Shown here in pieces: positions 1 to 5,181 of a stretch of DNA of 5,181 bases. The DNA is from Eubacteriales bacterium (GTDB lineage Bacteria; Bacillota; Clostridia; Christensenellales; SZUA-584), in NCBI GenBank assembly GCA_028711205.1, contig JAQTSP010000173.1, forward strand, positions 1 to 5,181, read 5' to 3'. The notes beneath the pieces were generated by a model. The model saw only the letters and a list, made by a program, of their open reading frames with translations. It did no database searches and had not been told where the DNA came from. How positions within the stretch are numbered: position 1 is the stretch's first letter; each line of letters begins with the position of its first letter. A program made the translations under genes and the position numbers.

Positions 1-534
1 GCGGATTTTAAAGGTGCCGATGAGGGCGCGGACAGGGATATGCATCAAAACGCCGTCAGTATGCTGGAATCGGCGGGCTATACGCATTACGAGACGTCAA
101 ACTTTGCAAAGCAGGGAAGAGAGTGTATGCATAACCTGAAATACTGGACGGGCGCGGAATACCTCGGGCTTGGCGTGGCCGCGCACTCATATATGTTAAA
201 CGGCGTTAAAGTGCGATACAGCAATACGGAGGATTTAGAGGAATATCTTAGACTTGTTGAAAATGGAGAGAAGCCAGCCGTGCAGAAAAATATACTGGGA
301 CCGACGGACGAAGAAATCGAATATATCATGCTGCGTCTGCGCTTAAAGCAGGGTATTGTCTATAAGGACTATGACACGCGCTTTCACAGCGGTTTTAAAA
401 AAACATTTAAGGAGCCTATCGCGCTTGCAAAAACAGCAGGGCTCATTACGGAAAATGCAGACGGAATAAAACCGACACTCAAAGGCTTCGATCTGCAGAA
501 TACGCTGATCGGCGAGTTTATTCAATCAATATAA
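1..534 (+). CDS. hemW: HemW, radical-SAM-family haem chaperone (3' part only)
   Basis: The reading frame is open from base 1 and ends at TAA 532-534, giving the last 177 residues of a protein that is usually about 380 long. The N-terminal radical SAM half with the CxxxCxxC iron-sulfur motif lies outside the window. The identifying block is YETSNFAK, then C and HNLKYW, then YLGLGVAAHSY, at visible residues of roughly 30-65; this is the HemW (formerly HemN-like, YggW) hallmark that follows the SAM barrel. The remainder, with the segment EEIEYIMLRLRLKQGI, matches the small C-terminal HemW domain. HemW proteins bind haem and deliver it to apo-proteins; they are distinct from the coproporphyrinogen dehydrogenase HemN, although often misnamed as such. 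Its place just upstream of the hrcA-grpE-dnaK locus is usual for Firmicutes. The 46-nt gap to the next gene suggests cotranscription with the Hsp70 paralogue. Function is from family homology; the cut-off start prevents a check of the cluster ligands. Confidence 0.9.
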   Translation, partial: ADFKGADEGADRDMHQNAVSMLESAGYTHYETSNFAKQGRECMHNLKYWTGAEYLGLGVAAHSYMLNGVKVRYSNTEDLEEYLRLVENGEKPAVQKNILGPTDEEIEYIMLRLRLKQGIVYKDYDTRFHSGFKKTFKEPIALAKTAGLITENADGIKPTLKGFDLQNTLIGEFIQSI

Positions 535-565
535 ATGCTGCATGGGGGTACGCGCATGTAATTTT

Positions 566-573
566 AAGAGGTG
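566..573 (+). promoter_or_regulatory. Ribosome binding site of the Hsp70 paralogue (decides its start)
   Basis: AAGAGGTG ends 7 nt before ATG 581. It is the only good Shine-Dalgarno sequence here. An in-frame ATG at 542 would add 13 residues of no Hsp70 character and has no such site, and the protein read from 581 begins MGKIIGID exactly as the neighbouring DnaK does. The start is therefore 581. Confidence 0.75.
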
Positions 574-580
574 TTGTGCA

Positions 581-2065
581 ATGGGTAAAATCATAGGCAT
601 TGATTTTGGAACAACAAATTCATGTGTCGCTATTATGGAAGGCGGCAAGCCTACAGTAATAACGAATGCGGAAGGCAGCAGGACAACACCGTCTGTCGTT
701 GCTTTCCTGGAGAACGGAGAAGCTTTGACAGGCGATGCCGCCAAGGCGCGCGTGGTAATGAATCCGGATGCGGCAGTTTGTTCAATCGTCAGGGATTTGG
801 GTACGGACAGAAAAACCATATTCGGAGGCAGAAGCTTTTCACCGCAGGAAATTTCGGCAATGATATTGCAGAAGCTTAAAATCGACGCAGAAAGCTATCT
901 CGGCGAAACGGTTACGGACGCGGTGATTGCGGTACCGGTTCTTTTTACGGACAGACAACGGCAGTCGATACGAAGAGCCGGAGAAACTGCAGGTCTGAAT
1001 GTACGCCGGCTGATCAGTGCGGCGTCGGCGTCGGCGTTAGTCTACGGCTATGATATACAGGAAGAGCGAAAGATCCTCGTCGTCGATGTCGGCGGCGGTA
1101 CGCTCGATGTTTCCGTAATGGAAATCGGCTCTGGTTTGTTTGAGGTGATGTCGGCAGACGGCAGCTTGAGTCTCGGCGGTGATGAATTCGATCAGAAGAT
1201 CGCCGACTATATCTCGGCCGAGTTTAACAGGACACAGGGAATCGATCTGTCTAAAGACAGCGTGGCGATGCAACGTATCAGGGAAGCGGCAAAAACAGCT
1301 AAAACCGAACTTTCGGGCGCATCCGAGACAAGAATAAGCATACCATATATTGCGGCGGATGAAACGGGGTTTAAAAATCTTGAGATGGTACTCACACAAA
1401 AAACGTTTAACGAACTGATCTTTGTCTTGGCTGAAGATATCGCCCTGGTGGTACGTAAAACAATCGAGGCTGCTGAAGTTATTTGGGTAGAAGGGGTAAA
1501 AAGACGGAGGAATATTAATTTAGACAAAGTCATACTCGTCGGCGGCTGCGCACGGATTCCCGCACTTCAGGAAAAGATCAAACAGCTTGTTCAAAAAAAG
1601 CCGTATATGCGTCTGGACCCGAATGAATGCGTTGCGATGGGCGCGGCAATACAGGGCGGTATCTTGTCCGGACAAGTAAAAGGCCGGCTGCTCCTGGAGG
1701 TCACGCCGTATTCGCTCGGTATCGGGACGGACGGTGGCGCGTTTATCCGGATTATTGAAAAAAACACAAAGATCCCAGCAAAGAAGAGCCAAGTATTTTC
1801 TACCGCAAAGGATAGCCAGATAAGCGCCGATATATCTGTATTTCAGGGCGAAAGCGAAAATACATCGCAGAACATGATGCTCGGCCGGTTTACGTTGGAG
1901 GGAATAACGCCCACACTAAAAGGTATCCCGCAGATAGAGGTTACGTTTGAAATTGACGCCAACGGCATAATCAGTGTTTCGGCAAAGAATATGGAGACTG
2001 GAAAGAAACAGAGTATGACCTTCTATAATCAAGAAACTGACTATAATAAAAAAAACCAAACATGA
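581..2065 (+). CDS. Lidless DnaK paralogue with altered ATPase residues (putative pseudo-Hsp70)
   Basis: This 494-residue protein is a diverged duplicate of DnaK, which is normally 600-640 long. Residues 1-367 form the actin-like nucleotide-binding domain. Phosphate loop 1 (GIDFGTTNS, 6-14), phosphate loop 2 (DVGGGTLDVS, 169-178), the proline switch Pro119 and relay Arg127 are kept. Three key positions are not: Val70 replaces the catalytic lysine (E. coli K70), SAAS 146-149 replaces NEPT including its glutamate (E. coli E171), and Lys238 replaces the adenine-pocket glutamate. The linker reads GRLLLEVTP against DVVLLDVTP in the neighbour. Residues 376 to about 485 are a recognisable beta substrate-binding subdomain (QVFSTA, QIEVTFEIDANG, VSAKN), and the chain ends there, so the helical lid is missing. 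No lid remnant is readable in any frame after the stop. Nine extra residues with KRRR (307-310) precede the VGG strand. The intact frame argues against a decaying pseudogene. It may be an ATP-binding, weakly or non-hydrolysing Hsp70, comparable in outline to yeast Ssz1; the role is inferred, not known. Confidence 0.88.
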   Translation: MGKIIGIDFGTTNSCVAIMEGGKPTVITNAEGSRTTPSVVAFLENGEALTGDAAKARVVMNPDAAVCSIVRDLGTDRKTIFGGRSFSPQEISAMILQKLKIDAESYLGETVTDAVIAVPVLFTDRQRQSIRRAGETAGLNVRRLISAASASALVYGYDIQEERKILVVDVGGGTLDVSVMEIGSGLFEVMSADGSLSLGGDEFDQKIADYISAEFNRTQGIDLSKDSVAMQRIREAAKTAKTELSGASETRISIPYIAADETGFKNLEMVLTQKTFNELIFVLAEDIALVVRKTIEAAEVIWVEGVKRRRNINLDKVILVGGCARIPALQEKIKQLVQKKPYMRLDPNECVAMGAAIQGGILSGQVKGRLLLEVTPYSLGIGTDGGAFIRIIEKNTKIPAKKSQVFSTAKDSQISADISVFQGESENTSQNMMLGRFTLEGITPTLKGIPQIEVTFEIDANGIISVSAKNMETGKKQSMTFYNQETDYNKKNQT

Positions 2066-2186
2066 TATGGAATCCCGGCATAAGAGGAAGCATAATAAAT
2101 AGCGTATGGTTTTAATTTGTTGCTTTATCGGAAAATTAGGCGGTTTTTCGTATTTATGAAAAATGTATGAATATAAACCGTTGGTA

Positions 2187-2215
2187 TTGACTTTATAGTT
2201 AAAAAGTGTTATTTT
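2187..2215 (+). promoter_or_regulatory. Predicted sigma-A-type promoter of hrcA-grpE-dnaK
   Basis: A -35 box TTGACT (2187-2192; 5 of 6 to consensus) is followed after 17 nt by a -10 box TATTTT (2210-2215; 4 of 6). Initiation would fall near 2222, directly at the left edge of the CIRCE element, which is the usual arrangement for HrcA repression. The -10 assignment is the weaker part: the overlapping TTTATAC stretch (2214-2220) could also serve. The stretch between the paralogue's stop and this promoter (2066-2186) is AT-rich and shows no gene or convincing terminator. Confidence 0.55.
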
Positions 2216-2227
2216 TATACCAACATG

Positions 2228-2254
2228 TTAGCACTCGACGTGTTAGAGTGCTAA
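2228..2254 (+). promoter_or_regulatory. CIRCE operator (HrcA-binding inverted repeat)
   Basis: The arms TTAGCACTC (2228-2236) and GAGTGCTAA (2246-2254) are perfect inverted repeats around a 9-nt spacer, matching the CIRCE consensus in every arm position. The symmetry extends two further pairs (TG before, CA after), giving 11-bp arms at 2226-2256. HrcA binds this element and blocks transcription at normal temperature; in known systems GroEL keeps HrcA active. It lies between the predicted promoter and hrcA, so it makes hrcA-grpE-dnaK autoregulated by HrcA. No CIRCE is found ahead of the Hsp70 paralogue. Confidence 0.97.
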
Positions 2255-2276
2255 CAAAGCAATGGGTTTCATTTGG

Positions 2277-2283
2277 AAGGCGG
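2277..2283 (+). promoter_or_regulatory. Ribosome binding site proposed for hrcA
   Basis: AAGGCGG, one mismatch from AAGGAGG, ends 4 nt before ATG 2288. The same variant (AAGGCGGTGA) precedes grpE, which supports its use here. A competing site GAGG (2303-2306) lies 8 nt before ATG 2315, so the start of hrcA is not settled by ribosome binding sites alone. Confidence 0.45.
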
Positions 2284-2287
2284 AAAC

Positions 2288-3358
2288 ATGTTGCGGGCTG
2301 ACGAGGTAGATGATATGGACTTAAACGAAAGGAAGCTGGGTATATTAAAAGCAGTCATCGATGATTACATCATGACCGGTCTTCCTATTGGTTCAAGGAC
2401 AATTTCAAAGAAACACGGTATCGAGCTCAGTTCTGCCACGATAAGAAACGAGATGTCGGATCTTGAGGACCTCGGCTTTTTAGAGCAGCCACATACATCG
2501 GCTGGGCGCATACCGTCCACAAAGGCATACCGCTTTTATGTGGACAGGCTGATGAAGGTTGCAAAGCTGAACGCAGCCGAGGCGAACAGAATAAAAAGCT
2601 ATTTTGAAACAAGGATGTCAGAGATCGAGCAGGTGATCGAAAAAGCGGCGCAGGTGCTTTCTGACACGACGCATCATATTTCGATGATATTGAAACCGCA
2701 GCTGAGAAAGTCCGTGATCAAGCGCATACAGCTGGTTAAGATCACGGAGCATAAGGCGATACTTTTGGTCATCACAAACGCAGGTCTCGTCAAAGATTCC
2801 GTTATCGTTGTGCCGGAAGGTTTATCATACGATTATTGTGAAATGGTGTCAAATCTTCTGACTAACAAGCTTTCGGGAAAAACGCTTGAAGATGTCGAAA
2901 GCGATCTGGCGATTTGCCTGATTGAGCAAGCGCGCACAAACAGCGAGTTTGTTTCCGATATTTTATCGGCGATAGAGACGAGCGTCGAGCCACATGGCGA
3001 AAGGGGTATCGTGCTTGGCGGCACGCAGAACATCATCGAATATCCGGAATACATGAGCGTGGAAAAAGCGAAGAACTTTATTGCTTTGCTCGAGACGAAG
3101 GATATGCTCTATAACATGATGAAGAAGGCCACAAAGCTTGAGTTTTCCGTGACAATAGGCCCGGAGAACGAGGCGTATGAGCTTTTTGATATGAGCGTCG
3201 TAACCGCTACCTATAAGATCGCAGGCAAAACGCTGGGGTCGTTCGGCGTGATCGGGCCGACACGTATGGACTACGCAAAAGTCGTGTCGATATTGGGATA
3301 CGTGAGCAGCAGCCTAAACGATATTTTATCAAGCTTTTTAGAAACTGATGACGAATGA
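2288..3358 (+). CDS. hrcA: HrcA, heat-inducible transcription repressor
   Basis: From ATG 2288 this gives 356 residues, close to the usual 340-350. An N-terminal winged helix-turn-helix covers roughly residues 10-85: LNERKLGILKAVIDDYI, then GSRTISKK, SSATIRNEMSDLEDLGFLEQ and HTSAGRIPS with KAYRFYVD, all diagnostic of HrcA. The rest is the GAF-like dimerisation and effector region, with typical segments such as VKITEHKAILLVITNAGLVKD written across residues of about 150-170 and GPENE near 300. HrcA dimers bind CIRCE and repress the hrcA-grpE-dnaK operon, and usually groESL elsewhere. Its operator lies just upstream, so it represses itself. Three in-frame starts exist: TTG 2273, ATG 2288 and ATG 2315. 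The family alignment (M-x-L-x-E-R) slightly favours 2315, which would remove an acidic nine-residue leader; I chose 2288 for its AAGGCGG site. The gap to grpE is 20 nt. Confidence 0.96.
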   Translation: MLRADEVDDMDLNERKLGILKAVIDDYIMTGLPIGSRTISKKHGIELSSATIRNEMSDLEDLGFLEQPHTSAGRIPSTKAYRFYVDRLMKVAKLNAAEANRIKSYFETRMSEIEQVIEKAAQVLSDTTHHISMILKPQLRKSVIKRIQLVKITEHKAILLVITNAGLVKDSVIVVPEGLSYDYCEMVSNLLTNKLSGKTLEDVESDLAICLIEQARTNSEFVSDILSAIETSVEPHGERGIVLGGTQNIIEYPEYMSVEKAKNFIALLETKDMLYNMMKKATKLEFSVTIGPENEAYELFDMSVVTATYKIAGKTLGSFGVIGPTRMDYAKVVSILGYVSSSLNDILSSFLETDDE

Positions 3359-3369
3359 AAAGGCGGTGA
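3359..3369 (+). promoter_or_regulatory. Ribosome binding site of grpE
   Basis: AAAGGCGGTGA begins right after the hrcA stop codon and ends 9 nt before ATG 3379. It differs from the ideal AAGGAGGTGA in one base, giving a long pairing with 16S rRNA and supporting this start for grpE. Confidence 0.7.
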
Positions 3370-3378
3370 ATTTCTGAT

Positions 3379-4008
3379 ATGGGTGAAGACAAAAATTCTT
3401 TCAACGAGAAAAACAAGGAGAATATATTGGAACCTGAAAGCGAAAAAACAGACGAAATAGAAAATGAGATTGAAGATGTAACAGCCAGCAGCGCCAACAG
3501 CGTGCCGGATGATATAAAACATGCGAAAGAAGATAAATCAAAAATAATAAAAAAACTTGAAAAAGCGCTTGAAAATGCCGAGGAAGAGCGGGATGCGTTC
3601 AAAGACAGTTATCAGCGCACATTCAGCGAGTTCAATAATTATAAGAAGCGCAATCAGGCGGTTGCCGCGCAGGCGATAAAGACAGGGGCCTGCGACACGG
3701 TGGAAAAGATACTGCCCGTGCTTGACAACTTTGAGCGTGCACTCGAGCACGCGGACGACGTGCAGGACAGCGCTTTTGCGCAGGGCGTCATGATGGTCTA
3801 TAAGCAGCTTGGCGATATCATTGCTGCCATGGGCATCACTGAAATACCGGCGCTTGGCGAGGTATTCGACCCGAACCTGCACCATGCGATACAACAGGTC
3901 GAGGCAAAAGAGGATGAGCCGCCAAATACGGTTGTGGCTGTTGTACAAAAGGGATATATGCTGGGTGAAAAAATAATAAGGCACAGTATGGTTATAGTAA
4001 GTAAATAA
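3379..4008 (+). CDS. grpE: GrpE, nucleotide exchange factor for DnaK
   Basis: The 209-residue product has the standard GrpE plan. Residues 1-50 are highly acidic and probably disordered. Residues of about 50-110 form the long coiled-coil dimer stalk (KIIKKLEKALENAEEERDA and the conserved FNNYKKRNQ at 85-93). A short helical bundle follows with ILPVLDNFERALEH (111-124), and the C-terminal beta domain carries the family signature GEVFDPNLHHAI (160-171) and ends GYMLGEKIIRHSMVIVSK. GrpE dimers open the DnaK nucleotide pocket so that ADP leaves and ATP rebinds; the thermally melting stalk also acts as a thermosensor in studied species. It is cotranscribed between hrcA and dnaK. All expected regions are present and nothing is truncated. 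Because the Hsp70 paralogue upstream keeps the GrpE-contact loop, this GrpE could in principle serve both proteins, which is inference. Confidence 0.97.
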   Translation: MGEDKNSFNEKNKENILEPESEKTDEIENEIEDVTASSANSVPDDIKHAKEDKSKIIKKLEKALENAEEERDAFKDSYQRTFSEFNNYKKRNQAVAAQAIKTGACDTVEKILPVLDNFERALEHADDVQDSAFAQGVMMVYKQLGDIIAAMGITEIPALGEVFDPNLHHAIQQVEAKEDEPPNTVVAVVQKGYMLGEKIIRHSMVIVSK

Positions 4009-4023
4009 TATATTTTTATAGAC

Positions 4024-4029
4024 AGGAGG
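4024..4029 (+). promoter_or_regulatory. Ribosome binding site of dnaK
   Basis: A perfect AGGAGG lies 10 nt before ATG 4040, in the 31-nt gap after grpE. It is the strongest Shine-Dalgarno sequence in the window, fitting the high output expected of dnaK. The Hsp70 paralogue has a weaker one. Confidence 0.75.
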
Positions 4030-4039
4030 AATTTAAGCG

Positions 4040-5181
4040 ATGGGTAAAATAATTGGTATTGATTTAGGAACAACAAATTCATGCGTGGCTGTGATGGAAG
4101 GCGGAGAGCCGACCGTTATTACCAACGCGGAAGGAAGCAGAACGACACCGTCTGTCGTTGCGTTCTCTAAAAGTGGTGAAAGGCTGGTCGGAAAGGTCGC
4201 GAAAAACCAGGCGATAACGAACTCCGACAGAACCATCAGCTCTATCAAAAGAGACATGGGTACGGACAGAAAGGTGAAAATAGACGATAAAAGCTATTCT
4301 CCGCAGGAAATTTCCGCAATGATACTGCAAAAACTCAAAAACGACGCGGAAGCCTATCTTGGAGAAACGGTTACGGATGCGGTCATCACGGTACCCGCGT
4401 ATTTTACGGACAGCCAGAGGCAGGCCACAAAAGACGCGGGAAAGATCGCCGGGCTGAATGTGCAGCGGATCATCAACGAACCGACGGCCGCGTCTCTAGC
4501 CTACGGCATCAATAAGGTGGGCGACCAGAAGATACTCGTTTTCGACCTTGGCGGCGGCACGTTTGACGTCTCGATTTTGGAGATCGGCGACGGCGTTTTT
4601 GAAGTTCTTGCGACCAACGGCAACAACCGTCTTGGCGGCGACGATTTTGACCAGAAGGTCATGGATTATATCGTTTCGGAATTCAAAAAGTCACAGGGTA
4701 TCGACCTGTCGGGTGACAAAATGGCGATGCAGCGTATCAAGGAAGCGGCGGAAAAAGCAAAAGTTGAGCTTTCGGGCGTGTTGCAGGCAAGCATCAATCT
4801 GCCGTTTATTACAGCGGACGCTTCGGGGCCGAAGCATCTTGATATGACGCTGACACGGGCGAAGTTTGATGACCTGACATCGGATCTTGTCGAGAAAACC
4901 GTGGGCCCGACGATCAAGGCGATGGAAGACGCGGGCGTCAAGGGCGCAGACCTTTCAAGAGTGTTGCTGGTCGGCGGTTCAACAAGGACGCCGTCCGTTC
5001 AGGAAAAAGTCAAATCGATCACCGGAAAAGACCCTGACAAGGGCATCAACCCGGGCGAGTGCGTGGCGATCGGCGCGGCGATACAGGCCGGCGTGATCGG
5101 CGGAGAAGTCAACGATGTTGTGCTTCTCGACGTGACGCCTTTGTCGCTTGGCATCGAAACGTTGGGCGGCGTGTTTACAAA
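4040..5181 (+). CDS. dnaK: DnaK, Hsp70 chaperone (5' part, runs off the window)
   Basis: The frame is open from ATG 4040 to the window edge: 380 full codons of a protein that should be about 600-620. It contains the complete nucleotide-binding domain: GIDLGTTNS (6-14), catalytic Lys70 in SSIKRDMG, proline switch Pro119 and relay Arg127 in VPAYFTDSQRQ, the NEPTAA motif with Glu147, DLGGGTFDVS (169-178), adenine-pocket Glu238 and Lys241, and VGGSTR (311-316). The linker DVVLLDVTP (359-367) and the first strand of the substrate-binding domain (SLGIETLGG) follow. DnaK binds exposed hydrophobic segments of cytosolic proteins in an ATP-driven cycle with DnaJ and GrpE. The short segment between residues 73 and 88 shows the Gram-positive form, lacking the proteobacterial insertion. 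It is the last visible gene of the CIRCE-controlled operon; dnaJ would be expected next but is outside the window. Every catalytic residue visible is intact, in contrast to the upstream paralogue. Confidence 0.98.
   Translation, partial: MGKIIGIDLGTTNSCVAVMEGGEPTVITNAEGSRTTPSVVAFSKSGERLVGKVAKNQAITNSDRTISSIKRDMGTDRKVKIDDKSYSPQEISAMILQKLKNDAEAYLGETVTDAVITVPAYFTDSQRQATKDAGKIAGLNVQRIINEPTAASLAYGINKVGDQKILVFDLGGGTFDVSILEIGDGVFEVLATNGNNRLGGDDFDQKVMDYIVSEFKKSQGIDLSGDKMAMQRIKEAAEKAKVELSGVLQASINLPFITADASGPKHLDMTLTRAKFDDLTSDLVEKTVGPTIKAMEDAGVKGADLSRVLLVGGSTRTPSVQEKVKSITGKDPDKGINPGECVAIGAAIQAGVIGGEVNDVVLLDVTPLSLGIETLGGVFT

Noticed and set aside
535..561. Tiny frame of 8 codons between hemW and the Hsp70 paralogue
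   Set aside because: There is no ribosome binding site and no sign of a leader peptide or attenuator hairpin; treated as spacer.
526..819. Minus-strand open frame opposite the start of the Hsp70 paralogue, resembling another at 4033-4257 opposite dnaK
   Set aside because: The two antisense translations look alike only because the sense codons beneath them are conserved. Long antisense frames over dnaK are a well-known artefact; there is no ribosome binding site or independent signal.
581..2065. The paralogue as a pseudogene or as a truncated normal dnaK
   Set aside because: The frame is uninterrupted for 494 codons, has its own ribosome binding site, and most structural motifs are retained, with changes clustered at functional positions. 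A full dnaK is present downstream, so this is not the main chaperone gene.
2129..2163. Possible terminator hairpins: CGGAAAA (2129-2135) with TTTTTCG (2144-2150), or TTTTTC (2144-2149) with GAAAAA (2158-2163)
   Set aside because: Both stems are short and AT-rich, they share an arm so exclude each other, and neither is followed by a proper T tract. I do not call a terminator.
4548..5096. Alternative plus-strand frames 4548-4847 and 4887-5096
   Set aside because: Both lie wholly inside dnaK in another frame and give arginine- and serine-rich products typical of shadow frames.
1..5181. CRISPR arrays, tRNA or rRNA genes, insertion sequences, attachment sites
   Set aside because: None seen: no regularly spaced repeats, no cloverleaf-like segments, and no transposase or terminal inverted repeats anywhere in the window.

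Overview
The window holds the chaperone locus of a low-to-moderate GC Firmicute, most likely a clostridial lineage. Three things point there: the gene order hemW - hrcA - grpE - dnaK, a CIRCE operator ahead of hrcA, and a DnaK nucleotide-binding domain without the roughly 24-residue insertion found in proteobacterial DnaK. The genus cannot be told from this sequence. All genes are on the + strand.

Layout: (1) 1-534, the 3' part of hemW, a radical-SAM-family haem chaperone. (2) 581-2065, a 494-codon Hsp70 paralogue that is clearly a diverged copy of DnaK; this gene is not part of the usual locus. (3) 2066-2287, an intergenic region with a sigma-A-type promoter and a perfect CIRCE element. (4) hrcA (2288-3358), encoding the heat-shock repressor that binds CIRCE. 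(5) grpE (3379-4008), encoding the nucleotide exchange factor for DnaK. (6) dnaK (4040 to the window edge), the genuine Hsp70, cut off at codon 381, just inside its substrate-binding domain.

hrcA, grpE and dnaK are closely spaced (20 and 31 nt gaps), each with its own Shine-Dalgarno sequence, and form one HrcA-repressed operon. The extra Hsp70 gene lies upstream of CIRCE, 46 nt after hemW, so it is probably read with hemW and is not under direct HrcA control.

The most interesting object is that paralogue. It is nearly identical to the neighbouring DnaK over the first 40 residues (37 of 40 by my count, including the GrpE-contact loop) and about 60% identical over the first 290. It has lost the catalytic lysine (Val at residue 70), the NEPT motif glutamate (Ala147) and an adenine-pocket glutamate (Lys238). 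It carries a 9-residue basic insertion and a changed interdomain linker, and it stops at the end of the beta substrate-binding subdomain with no helical lid. This is the pattern of a pseudo-Hsp70: folded, perhaps nucleotide- and GrpE-binding, but probably not a cycling ATPase. Its role is unknown and a regulatory or adaptor function is inference only.
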